Source: Eudorina sp. 2006-703-Eu-15
Lineage: Eukaryota > Chlorophyta > Chlorophyceae > Chlamydomonadales > Volvocaceae
NCBI GenBank assembly: GCA_003117195.1
Contig: BDSI01000028.1
Span: forward strand, 467,001 to 531,000
DNA: 64,000 nt
Direction of reading: 5' to 3'
Part shown: in pieces, positions 12,201 to 23,700 of the stretch
Numbering within the stretch: the first letter of the stretch is position 1
Layout of the letters: every line of letters starts with the position of its first letter
Notes under the pieces: model-generated
The model's input: the letters and a program-made list of their open reading frames with translations, nothing else
Told to the model about the DNA's origin: nothing
Database searches by the model: none
Translations under genes and position numbers: made by a program

Positions 12201-13506
12201 GGATCGGTGGGAACGACTTCACGTGATCCGCCAATCCGTCAATCCGCCCATCCGCCCATCCGGCCTGGCCCGGCTCACGAGGATCATCTTGGTGCCCTCC
12301 AAGCCGGAGGCCCGCCGCCACTCCGCCAGGCTGCCCAGGAAGAAGTCTTCCGCCTGCTCCCGCGTCCGGGCGCGGTAGGGGGGCCGGCCGGACAGGCCCG
12401 TCCCCAGCCAGTCCACCGCGAACAGCCGCAGCCGTTGGGCGAGGCTCGGAAAGTTCCTGCGGCAACACCGGTGAGGCACGAGGGGACCACATTTCAGTGG
12501 TCATGCTATACACCGCATATCCCACGTATAACCGCACCGACTCAGAGCTCCAGTCGCACTTAAGAGCCACGACGCCTCCGCCCCCTTCAACGGCATCTCA
12601 GCCTGTTGAGGCCTGCGCCTTGGGGTGGCCCGCGCCACACATCACATTGCTGCACATGTGCACCGCGCTCGCGCCTCTGTCCCGCTTGCCCGAGGCCCCC
12701 GCGCGGCCCCAAGTACGCCGGTAAGTACGTACCTGTAGAAGAAGCCCACCCCGGCTCCGTATCCGGGCATCATCACGACGGGCGGCTCCACGCCCGCGGG
12801 GCCCCCCGACAGCGTGTGCAGGTAGGCGTCCCTCCCTGGACCGACCTTGACATCGGTCGCCTCCATGGGGCCGCTGACCCTGGCGAGTCAGCATCGCAGC
12901 AGCAGCGGTGACGGCGAGTTGAGGTCGGGGTCGGGCGGAACGTGCCGTCACCGGGGACAGCAGCGGCACCAAGTGACAAAGAGTCTGGCATTTCAGGTAG
13001 GAACGTGAAAGGGTCACGAGGCGTCGGAGGACAAGGACTGAACGTCTGAACTGCAGAAAGCCTGACCGCCACGGAGGCGGTCTTCGGGACCCTTGCTTGC
13101 AGCTCTCTGGATCCCCCGGCTCCTACCCGGGGAAGAGCCGCAGCACCCGGTGCTCCGCCTCGCGGCCCTCCTTGAGGGACGTCTGCCGCCAGCGTGTGAA
13201 CTTGGTCCACCTGCAAGGACGCGGGGCACAGCAGAGCACGCGGCACGCGGCGGCGCCAGACAGTTTCTCAGCTTGCAAGAAGTTAACTTGTAAGCACATG
13301 GCTTGTAAAACCCTAGCTTGGCATGGGGCAGCCCGTCCCACGCGGTTGGACAAACGGGCAGGCATGCCAGTCCACGCAGACAGGTTGCTCCCTGGCCCCG
13401 AGGTAAAGTTACTATGTGGCTCCACGGCACAGTCTTCTGTTCTGCCCGCCTAGGGTGCTCACCATGGGACGGGTGTTGCCGGGGGCACAGAATCAGCTGC
13501 GTCCAT
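9203..13506 (-). CDS. Alpha/beta hydrolase, ABHD5/CGI-58-like (lysophosphatidic acid acyltransferase/lipase family)
   Basis: This is a lipid-metabolism hydrolase like plant CGI-58 (At4g24160 type), for which both lipase and LPA acyltransferase activities are reported. Eleven exons are proposed: 13506-13463, 13210-13127, 12879-12733, 12456-12279, 12015-11920, 11798-11721, 11659-11473, 10948-10869, 10467-10363, 10011-9880 and 9496-9203. They give 474 residues with all phases matching. Landmarks in order are WTKFTRWRQTSLKEGREAE, the oxyanion region MMPGYGAGVGFFYR, the nucleophile elbow VGHSLGGY, the acid site FIYGKHDWM (split by an intron) and the His site GHFVFLD, which also forms an H-x4-D motif. 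The Ser nucleophile is kept, whereas vertebrate ABHD5 has Asn there. Weak points are the tiny first exon (MDAADSVPPATPVPW) and the GTCACT donor of exon 6. The C-terminal tail is Ala/Ser/Glu-rich. Confidence 0.88.
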
Positions 13507-14280
13507 GGCAGAGGCAGGAAGGCCGCTGTTTTGGGTGCAGTATGCGAGGGCCCCGGCCCCAGCCCCCGTCCCAGGACCAGTCGGCGAGCCTGCCTGAAGG
13601 TGTAGGCTTTGGAAGCTGCGGAAGCAGGAACATGTGGGGCCGCACAGGTGCACATTCAACCATGAGTTTGGCTCGCAGTTTGCTCACGTGCCCAAAGCGC
13701 GCCTGGTATCACATAGCGCGCCTGATATTATGCAACTCCCCGGAGTACCCATAGTTTGTGGTCGTACCTGAAACGCGTTGGCCTAAGCCTTGGGTTGGGC
13801 CGAGGACCTCGCAGCAGCACAGCAGCTGAAGCGAGCCAAGTTCCAACTGCAACTCGGAGGCGTCGTGTTCCCTGCTTTCGGTCACCGAAGGCTGCTAACC
13901 TTCGCATCTGACGACTTTCCCTGACTAGTGTTTCCTAACGGTCATGCCGCAAGACGGTGACCACGCTGCCTACTCCTTATGGAAGTATGTGAAGGATTGG
14001 CAAACTTATAAGTACGGGAAAAAAGGCCCTTGCAGAGGATGCTGACAACGTCTGCAGGAAGCTAGGGCTGCGTAAAGCTGCGTAAAGCTTTTCCGCTTGG
14101 TTATTGCAAATCCAGTCGATTGTACCACCAAGTGCAAAGCTGATAACAAGTTTTAACAATGTGCATCATCACTGAACCAAATGGCGCTTATGCAAGTTGT
14201 CGCTGATGCTCGTCCAACCCCAGGACGTACCTTGGATATGCTTTACTGTCAGTCACTTCCGTCATGATAAGGCTGATACA
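13507..14280. promoter_or_regulatory. Bidirectional upstream region, ABHD5-like / VTT genes
   Basis: The two start codons face away from each other across 774 bases, so both promoters must lie here. The segment is AT-richer than the flanking exons and has a short direct repeat, AGCTGCGTAA, near 14070-14090. No specific transcription-factor site could be assigned. Confidence 0.55.
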
Positions 14281-16795
14281 ATGATGCAACTTCCATCAAA
14301 CTGCACCAATGCTCGAGGGCAGCTCGCGGCAACACCGAAGCGTCCTGCTCATCGTGTCGTCCTCGCGGGGGCATCTCGGTTCTCTCTACAAACGCGTTGT
14401 CCTGCATACCATCACCTACCGCCAACTGTTTCAACCATTAAGCAGCAGCCCAGCGACGACGATTCCTCTTCCTTGAACCTGAGAGCGTGTGACTGCGACC
14501 GCGCAACACCTCACACCTTGTCCCATGTGGCGCCGCTGGTACCCGTAGCGGCTCTCGCCCTTGGACTACTAGCTGCCCCTGCGGAAGCAGACGCCATGTC
14601 GCTGTCGGATCTGACCGACGCCGCAGTCGATGCGGTGGCCGCTTCCGGGTGGCTCGGACCCGCCGTGTTTGTGGCCCTGTACGTGGCGGCCACGGTGCTC
14701 CTCTTCCCCGCCTCGGTGTTGACATTGGCAGCAGGGGCACTGTTTGGTAAGTGCCGTTCCGGATCGACCTCGGCGGCTTGTTTCTCTTACCCACGCGACA
14801 ACCTTCCTTTCCCTGAGGAATATGCGCACATCTCCGGCCCCGCAACCAATCGTCTGAGATGCGGATGGGCACCCTGGAGATTTGGGTCGTTGTTACGCCG
14901 TGTGCTGCTCTTGACCCGGCTGGTGACATGGCCCAAGGTTCCCCTTTCCGAGAGGGCCGGCGGCCTGTGTCGGGAGCACCGCCTCCCTAACCCGCCGCCC
15001 CCGTTGCTGGGTTTGGCGCTTCTTTTTTTACACCCCCGCCCCGCCTTTGCTCTCCTCGCGTGCGAACCTACGGTAGCTGCAACCACCGCCACCCACCACC
15101 GCTCGCCACCTTGTCGCATTGGGGCCCGTGCCAAGTGGCCACCCCGTGGTGCTGCCACCACGCTGGACATCCGTCACATCCCTCCCACGGCACTCCCTTC
15201 ACCTTTATTTATCAACGTTCCTCCGCCTTGCTTCACTTACCCTCACCTCCTTTCCCCCTCGCGCCACAGGCCCCCTCGCCGGCACCGCGCTCGTCTCCCT
15301 GGCCTCCACAACCGGTGCCACCGCGGCCTTCCTGGTGTCCAGGTACCTGGCCCGGCCCTGGGTGGAGCGCCAGATATCAGGTGGGTGCGGACTGCGGAGC
15401 AGCGCCCGGGGTATGGTACCCTGTGCTGCCTTCCAAGTTCCAACGCAGCGGCGCCCGGGGCCGTCATCCCCCCTACCTTTGGTGGGGGCCCCAAGTGCTA
15501 CCTGTCAGACACCCCTCCCCTGGAGCCTGGAGCTGCCCGAGGGTGCCGTACGGACCGTGCACACATCCTGCGCTGAGGAGCCCCCCGCGTGCAACCCCGG
15601 GCTTGTCGGGCATCCGGAAGGGATGTCGGGTGGAAGCGATTGGTACGGCTGTACTGTCGTACAGTTGTCCATCACCTGCTGCCGCCTTGCACTCACCGCG
15701 CTATAGCGGTTGTGGTGCAGTGCAGTGCCGTGCAGTGCAGTGCAGTGCCGTGCAGTGCAGTGCAGTGCAGTGCAGTGCAGTGCGCGGGGATACTCCCTGT
15801 GCACACACAGTAGTATGGTGCGTTGTGGTGCTGCATGATCGTGCCCGGCTATCCGCAGGTCTGCCCCGGTTCAAGGCGGTGCTGTCGGGCGTTGCGGCCA
15901 AGGGAGCCTACGTGGTGTTCCTGCTGCGGCTCTCGCCGCTGGTGCCCTTCAACCTGCTCAACTACGCCTGCGGCCTGACCCCCGTGCCGCTGCTGCCGTA
16001 CGTGCTGTCCTCGTGGGTCGGCATGTTGCCCGGCACGTTCGCTTACGTGTACCTTGGGGGCGCGGGCAAGGCCGCCGTGTCGGCGGCGGCCGGCGGAGGC
16101 GGAATGGACACGACGCAGGTCGTACTGTACGGTAAGCCCCGTTGAGACAGGGACGCGGCCCGCGGCTTCATACGGGCGGCTGGGTGACGAGCATGGGCAG
16201 GAGGTACAAGCCGGCACCAAAAGAGTGATCGGGGGGTAGCGTTAAGGAGCGGCACCACCAGACAGTACAATACGTCAACGCGCCACACACTCCGGTTTCC
16301 CATCACTCATGCCCATGGCGGTTGCTTCGTTGAGGTACGGTTGACGTTTCGTCAAACAACACAGTGGTGACTGGTGAGCATTTTCTGCGGAACCAAGGAC
16401 GGCCTGTGAGGGCCGTGAGGGAGCAACATGCAGATCACTCGGGAGTGTGGCGGGGCTTGTCACGCGGCGGACGATGTGTTGCTGCGCCTGTCGCATGTGT
16501 CGTTCAAACCCACATGCTCGCAGCGGCCCGCACGGGGCCCCACTACCAGGGGAGCGCCCGTAGCGCCCGTATGCGGTATTCAGACCACCGCTGCCTGCTG
16601 AGTGCCAGTGCCGTTCCCCAACCTCGAAACCACCTCTGTACCTCCCTTCCACTCACCTCCCCTTGCCTCCCCTGTCCCCTCCCCTCACCTCCCTGTTTAT
16701 CTGCAGGTGTGGGGGCGGTCGCGACCATCCTGGCCACCCGGGTGATCGGCAGCGCCGCCGGAAAGGCACTGGAGGAGGAGCAGGCGAGTTCCTAG
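14281..16795 (+). CDS. VTT-domain membrane protein, TVP38/TMEM64 (DedA-like), probably plastid
   Basis: Exons are 14281-14746, 15270-15380, 15859-16131 and 16707-16795, giving 312 residues. The start is the ATGATG at 14281; an in-frame ATG at 14197 is possible. The first 100 or so residues are basic and Ser/Thr/Pro-rich and are followed by AALALGLLAAPAEADA. This resembles a chloroplast transit peptide with a lumen-type AxA site. The VTT (SNARE-associated) domain is clear: VLLFPASVLTLAAGALFGP, GATAAFLVSRYLARPWVE with the conserved Arg, then LLRLSPLVPFNLLNYACGL, then an Ala-rich final helix. Family members are polytopic membrane proteins, and several DedA/VTT relatives act as lipid scramblases or transporters. 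The substrate here is unknown. Confidence 0.9.
15716..15783 (+). repeat. TGCAG pentamer array
   Basis: About thirteen TGCAG units, two of them TGCCG, lie in the second intron of the VTT gene. Each TGCAG mimics a 3' splice site, yet the predicted acceptor is 75 bases farther on. Confidence 0.8.
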
Positions 16796-18189
16796 GACCT
16801 GGATGCCCAGTGAAGGAATAAAGGAGCGGCAGGCCGCGATGCACCGAGCGTGTGGCCTTGACGCGAATTGAGGAGCAAACGGCGTTGGGCGAGCTAGGGC
16901 AGTCAAGAGTTTGCGTTCCATGTATCCTTTGTACCGCAGCAACACCTGGGGCGGCTGTGGCAAGAACCGACGCCGGCAGGATTTTGGCAGTTGAAGTGCG
17001 ATTTCATTCCTTTCATGGCCCATGAGTGTGGTCCGAATAACGACCGACCAGTAGCTGTGTGTATGAGCGTTTATGTTCACGATACGGTACATGTGGATGC
17101 GCTTCTCCCCGGGACCTGGGGCGTCCTGGGGTGTGGGCGGTACGCGGACGCGGGTACGGACGCGGGCTTGCGTGGAAGGGCTCCCTCCTTGTTCCTGGCC
17201 AGAGAGCTTTAAAGCAACAACATCGTTTTTGCTCTTGGTGGTTGTTGATGTTGTTGTCTTTCGGTCTTTCGAATTGCAGCGGGCTACAGACCCGAGTGCG
17301 TCAGTCCCCCAGGTCGCGCCATCCATCCATCGGGCAGCATCGGCAGCGGCGGCGGTGTGCGATACGACATTGCGGGTGGTGGCAAGTACGCATTTCTTCC
17401 GCGTTGTGATCCCATCCGTCTCTTGCATCCGTTGTGCTGGCGTGTGGAGAACCGAGCCGCGCTGTGTTTCGCTAGAAACCCACCCCCACCCCCCATCCCC
17501 CGAACCACCCAGACCCTAGATACTGCAAGGTGTGATGCGATCAGTTGGTTCAACAACAACACGACGAGCGAGCGGCAGTTGTTAGTTGGATGGGTGCGCA
17601 GTCCTTGTGTGCGGCAGGCCGTGTACCGCCACGCCCGAGTTGGCCCTCCCCGCTTGCAGGGGGGCGCGGGTTGCGCTCTCTGGACGGGTGGGTGCAGTCT
17701 GTGAGCCCCAGGCCCGAGGCCCGAGGGCCGGGGGTCTATCCGCACCCGGGACAATGGACACGCCTCCACCCACCCACCCACCCACCCAACCACCCACTAG
17801 GTCCACCCGACCCACCTCACTTCACAACATCACCCACGCCCGCCCGTAACGTGAAGACAACACCCGTCACACAGCACCATACCGCCTCGCGGCCCCCGAA
17901 GTCGTCTCCAATGGCTCCGAGCCAACCGCCGCCCAACCGCCTGAACGCACGTGTCACCCTCATCCGCCTCCGCTCCGAATCCCCACCTGGACCCTGCCAA
18001 CCCCTCCCCGAGCATTCCATTCCGCCTCATGGAGTAACCTGCAGTAATCTGCTCCGACACCAGCCCAAAACAAAACATCCACCTACTCCGTCGCACCGGC
18101 GTGTGGAGTCCTGGACGTAATGATCCTTGGCTGCCTCTAGGGCCTCCTGTCCGATGGAGGCCGCCCTCAGTCCTCTAGAGACCCGTGGG
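16796..18189. other. Convergent intergenic region VTT / TRAPPC10
   Basis: It holds the 3' flanks of two converging genes. An AATAAA occurs at 16817-16822, 21 bases after the VTT stop; its role is doubtful because volvocine genes normally use TGTAA. A CCCA run lies near 17765-17790. No gene was recognised. Confidence 0.55.
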
Positions 18190-20710
18190 TCAGGACACCA
18201 ACACGTACTCCCCCGGCCCCCCGTCCTCCTCCCGTACCTCCCGCAGCCCCCGCAGCCTCAGCACCGGGGCCCTCAGCAGCCCCGGCACCCCCGGCAGCAT
18301 CACCGCCTCCACCACCGCCACACTGCCCTTCGCCCGACCCAGCCGGATGCTGCCCCGACAGCCCAGCGCCTGCCGCCACTGCCACTGGCATCCGCCACTG
18401 CCGGACGCACCGCCGGCGCCGGCGGCGCCGGCGGCGCCGGCCGGCACCGCGGCGACGCTGCCGCGGAACAGCGCCCCGCCGGCGGCGGCGCCGTCGCCGC
18501 CGTCCGTCGCTTCGAGGACCTCGTACACGGCGACGTCGGCGTCGTCGGCGGCGCTCGCGCCGCCGCCGCCGCCGCCGCCGCCACCGCCGCCACCGCCGCC
18601 GCCGGCGGAGGTGCCGGCGAACACCGCCGGCGGTGAGGAGACTCGGGTCACCAGCCATGTCAGGTGCGTCGGCTGCCCCAACACAGCCGAATGCGGCCCC
18701 AGCAACCGCACCGAAACCAGGTTGTGGGTCAGCGCGTTGCTGGGCGGGAACTCCAATACGAAGCCGTGCGTGAAGCTGAAACCCGCACCAGCGGCCGCCT
18801 GCGCTGCGCTGGCGGCGGCGGCGGCGCCGCCGCCGCCGGCGAGACTGTCGTACCCGCCCCGCGCCGCCGCTGGGCCGACCGCCGCGTAGGCGCCGTTGTG
18901 GCTGTAGATGTTCGGGCAGCTGATGCCCGCCGCCGGCGGCCCCGCCCCCGGCGACGGCAATGGCAGGCTGTGCGTTGCCCTCAACTGAAGATGTGCACCT
19001 CCAACGCCGACGCCGTACCCGTGTTGACCGTGCCCGTACACGCCGTACGATCCGCCGCCGGGGCTGTTGGCCGCGGCGCCCGACTCGGTGAGAGGTGCCC
19101 CAGGGAAGCCGACGCCGACGCCGACGCCGCCGGGTCCCTCTCCAGGGGCGGCACCGGTCGCTGACAGCGGCGGCAGGGGGTACCGGTAGCCGCTGACGGG
19201 CTGCAGGGAGGGGCCCAGCACCTCGTAGGCCGCCGGGGTGGCGGCGCTGGCGGCGCCCGGCGGCGGTGGTACGACACAGAAGGCCAGGTGCAGCAGGCAG
19301 CAGTCGTCCTGATGGAGTCCGGGAAGCGCCGGCAGGGCCTCTGCGCTCCAGAAGGGGGGGGGCAGGGCGGTTGGTGGTGGATGGGTGGGTGGGTGGGTGG
19401 GGGGACGGAGAGGACGAGAGGTGGGGGCGGTGGGGTTTGAAATGGGGTGGTGGCGGAGAAGGAATAACTTGTTGATGCCGCAGATGTGGATGTGAGGGGC
19501 GAACTCATTGCGGTGTGGAGGTGGCGGTTGGAGACCGAGTTCGGGTGGGAGCTGGGGGGGAGGGCAGGCTGACATACGGTAAACCCCTTTCCCGGAAGCC
19601 CGCAACCCTGTTGGGGGTGATGGTGGCGGACGGCGGCTGCATAGCGCGGAGTGCTGCCTGTGGGGGCTGACATAGGTTGGCCCGTATGAAGTAAACCTGG
19701 CGCAATACAGGGGCGGGTTCTGTCTCTGAACAAACCCCCACATCCCCACCCCACCCAACTCACCCACACCCACACCTGCCCACCCACCCACCCACCCACC
19801 AGGCGACCTGCTGAGGACAAAGCCCCAGTTGGCGGATTCGTTGGGCGCCAGCTGCAGCGGCATAAGGCCCGGAATCAGCGACGGCAGCACGCCGCTGGCG
19901 ACGGCCGCGGAGGCGGCTGCGCTGCCGCCGGGGTCGGGCCCCAGCACCAGGCCGTACTGCGGCTCCAGAACCACCTCCGTCAGCAGCACCGGCAGCGCCA
20001 GGCAGCTGGTCAGGGTAACGGACACCAACACGTGGGTGTCGGGCAGCTGGTGGGCCTGCGGGGGGTGGTGGGGTTGGGGGATGGGGGCGGGGTGGGGGGC
20101 GGGGGGGGGGTGGGGGATGGGGGGCGGGGTGGGGGCGGACGCGGATGGGGGGAGGAGGAAGCGCGAATGGGGGCCGTCGGTGAGCCGTGGAGAGCCCCTC
20201 GACTGATACATGCGGGGTTGGGGGTGGGTCGTTTGAGTCATGGGGAGCAACACAGTCAGGTGACTGAGGTTGGGAGGCCTGGGAATCCGTGTTGGGGCAA
20301 TCCGTGATGGGATAGGGGGAGGGGAAGGGCGACCCGGGCAGGCGGGCCCCCGCCTCACCGCCATGTACCTGGTAGGTGTGTGTGGCGCTGCAGCCCCCAG
20401 TCCCCCTCCCCCCCTTTACGTGGACCCAGCCACCCACCGTGGTCCTGACCCTGAACGGCTGCTGCAGGGGCACCGCCAGCGAGGTGGCGTGGGAGCGCCA
20501 CAGGGCCCCGTCCAGACCCTCCACCACCACCTCGAGCTCCAGGGGGGGCAGCGGACGCTGGCCTGGACGGGGTGAGGGTGTGGGTGGGGGCGACGGTCGT
20601 GCGGGTTGGGCTGGATGTAGGAAATTGGGCGGAGTGGGCGGGGCAATGGGGGAGGGAAAGGGAGCGCAGGTCGCGGGCCTCAGCCCTCGGAGGCCGGGAG
20701 TCCAGGGGGA

Positions 20711-20783
<73 letters not shown>

Positions 20784-23700
20784 CTGCTTCTGCTGCTTCT
20801 GCTGCTTCTGCTTCTGCTTCTGCTGCTGCTTTTGTGAACCGATGCGACTATGGAGAGAGGGACTACCTGGGTGCGCCGCTCAGGTCCAAAACTGGGAGCG
20901 GCACTGCCGAAACGGTACAAGCGCGCCGGCAACACTCGTTCCATGCAGCTAGTCCGTGCAGGTGGCTAGTGCAGCTAGTCCGTGCAGGTGGCTAGTGCAG
21001 CTAGTCCGTGCAGGTGGCTAGTGCAGCTCCTCCGTGCAGGTGGCTAGTGCAGCTACCCCGTGCAGGTGGCTAGTGCAGCTCCTCCGTGCAGGTGGCTAGT
21101 GCAGCTAGTCCGTGCAGGTGGCTAGTGCAGCTCCTCCGTGCAGGTGGCTAGTGCAGCTACCCCGTGCAGGTGGCTAGTGCAGCTCCTCCGTGCAGGTGGC
21201 TAGTGCAGCTAGTCCGTGCAGGTGGGCAGCTTCGGTGCGTCTGCTGTCAAGACGGACTGCGCAGCGGTGTGGGCGTTGGGTCGAACGGCGGCGCCACGGC
21301 GCCGCAACACCAGTGGTCGGGCAGGAGCGTTCTTCTTCGTCCTCCCTTCCCCCCCCACACACACCGTCCTCGGGGCTCTAGCGATGCCGTCCCGGATCAG
21401 CCTTCGTGGACGCGCGCGTTCTCCCGTGCCGTCCCGTCCCGTACCTGTGGCTTGGGCCTTATGTCCAGCCGGCTGCAGCAGCTGCGGCCCCGCACTGACC
21501 TCCCGCCCGCTGACGGATCCGTCCTGCGAGCACACGAGCACACCGTCTTCTCACCTCACCTCCACCTGCCAACCAACAAACCGATGTGTGACTGTCAAGG
21601 CATGAGCAACCGCCACACCCCTAGGGACGGATGCCAGACGCCGACCACTGCTTTCAGGCTCGCGCATGCAGAGCTGAAAGCCCGAGGTCTGCCCTGAGAC
21701 TTCCCCGGCCCGCCCCCCCACACATATCTTTTACACACGCACACATCGCAGCTCAGTTTCATTTTTCACACACATGCACGGCCGGGCGGTTTCCTTAAAC
21801 GCCACCAGCCACCTGCGGATAGCGGACTGCAAGGGACCTAACCGCATGGGAGGGGCTAGCCGCCGCCCCGTCCCCGGGGGTCCCGCGGGCGCCGCACGGT
21901 GTTGCGGAGTCCACCCAGCGCTCGTCGCAGCCCCCACCCACCCACCAACCCAAACCCCCCTGGCCCCCCCAGCTCGTACCGCGCCGCCCGGACGGTTCGC
22001 CGCTCCCCGGCTCCTGCCGCTGCCCATCCCGCCGGCAGTGCCGTACCGAGCGGAGGCCACGCCGGCGTGGGCCTGCGCGTGGGGGCGGGCACGGCACACA
22101 TCATCATCGACTGGCCGGCTGGCCGGCTGGCCGGCTGGACCGACACATGCCCCGAGGCGATCGCCTCCCACAACGCACCTGCAGCACCCGCACCAGCTCC
22201 GGCGCCACATCCAGTGGCGCCTTGTCCTCCTGGCCCACCACGGGCGGCGCGGACGGCACCCACACGGGCAGCCACAGCAGCGCCGCCGAGCGCAGGGGCC
22301 CGGACAGCGCCTGTGGGGGTGTGTGGTGAGAGGAGGGGGAGGGGGCGTGCGAGGAAGGGCGGAGGGGAGGAGGGAGGGAGGGAGGTGGACCCGGTTGGTA
22401 ACGGCCGCGGGAGGGCGGGGGCACAAGCGAGCAGCCTCCGCGCGGATGATGCGGCTGGGCCGGCCCAGAGGAGACCGCGGCCGCAACCTGGTTTTCACAT
22501 TTGTGAAACACGACAGCTGTTGGTGCTGTTGGTATACTGCACCTTTTAGCGCGGTGTCGGGCGGTATCGGGCTAAGGCGCCAAGCAGCGACGCGGCCTCT
22601 TTGACAGTTCGTCCGTCTCTCTGCCCCCCGACCCCCTTCCCTCCTCCCTTGCCCGGGGTGGCGGGGTAGCGGGGGCGGCTAGCAGGGCCCGGCTGCGGCT
22701 GCTGCGCACCTGGGAGAGGTCGATCCCCTGCCGGCTGCTGACGGTCCAGTGCACCTCGGCCCCCCGGAGCGACGACGACGCGCCACCGCCCGCGACCCAC
22801 GGGGCGCTACCGCCGCCGCCGCCGCCGCCGCAAGCACCGCCGGCGCTGGGGCACTCCGACGACACCGAGGGACGCGGCATCCGCGCGGAGGACTTGCTCG
22901 ACAGCGCCGCGGCGGTGCCCGGCGCCGTGGGCTCAGCGGCCGCGGCCGCCGTCCTGGGCAGATCGATGACGGCGACTCGGCACTGTCCCCCGACCTCCCC
23001 CCGTCGGAACCCCGGCGGTCCCGACAAGATGCTCGGCGGGTGATGGGCGTTGGGGTGGTGGTGGTGGGCATGGTGGTGGAAAGAGGGCGAGGCTGACACG
23101 GCGGCGGCCGCCGCCACGCCGCCGGGGCTCGCGAAGGCGCCGACGGGACGCGCCGCGGGATGATCGGCGGCGGCGGCGGCCGACGTCGATGCCGCGTTAG
23201 GCGTACCAGCGGTGGCGGCGGCGCCTCCGCCAGCCGCCGCCGCTGCACTGCCAGCGTCGGGGCCGGCGACGTCGCCCGTGGTGCCCGGCGGGCCAGTCAA
23301 GGTCAAGCTGGGTGTGGCGCCGCCCACGGAGGGCATGGCGGACAGGGGACCTAGGGGGGTGGCGGCCGGCGGCGCGGGGAACCAGTCCCCCAGCCGCAGC
23401 GCGGACTGGCCGCGTGCCTGCGGGGCGGGGGGGGGGGCGGGAGATGACGCATGCCCCAAGCGAAGCGGATTGGAGCACGTCTTAGAGCAGGACAGACGGG
23501 GCAATGGGCGACTATGGACGAGGTTGATGCGCAGGGGCAATGTCAATGGTAATGCCGAAACATACACACACGGGCGAGGTTAATATGGTAAGTATATTGG
23601 TGCTGGGTTTGGGTCGGGTTTCTTATCTCTATACACGGGCGCAACTCCCTCCCCCCACACAGTACGTCCCCGTCAGTCATGGCGCTCTTTTCCTAAACAT

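Noticed and set aside
16817..16822. AATAAA as the VTT poly(A) signal
   Set aside because: Only 21 bases after the stop, and volvocine genes use TGTAA; kept as a note only.
20712..20944. Poly-Ser coding exon of TRAPPC10
   Set aside because: Exons 26 and 27 join in phase without it and homologues have no sequence at that point, so it is treated as intron.
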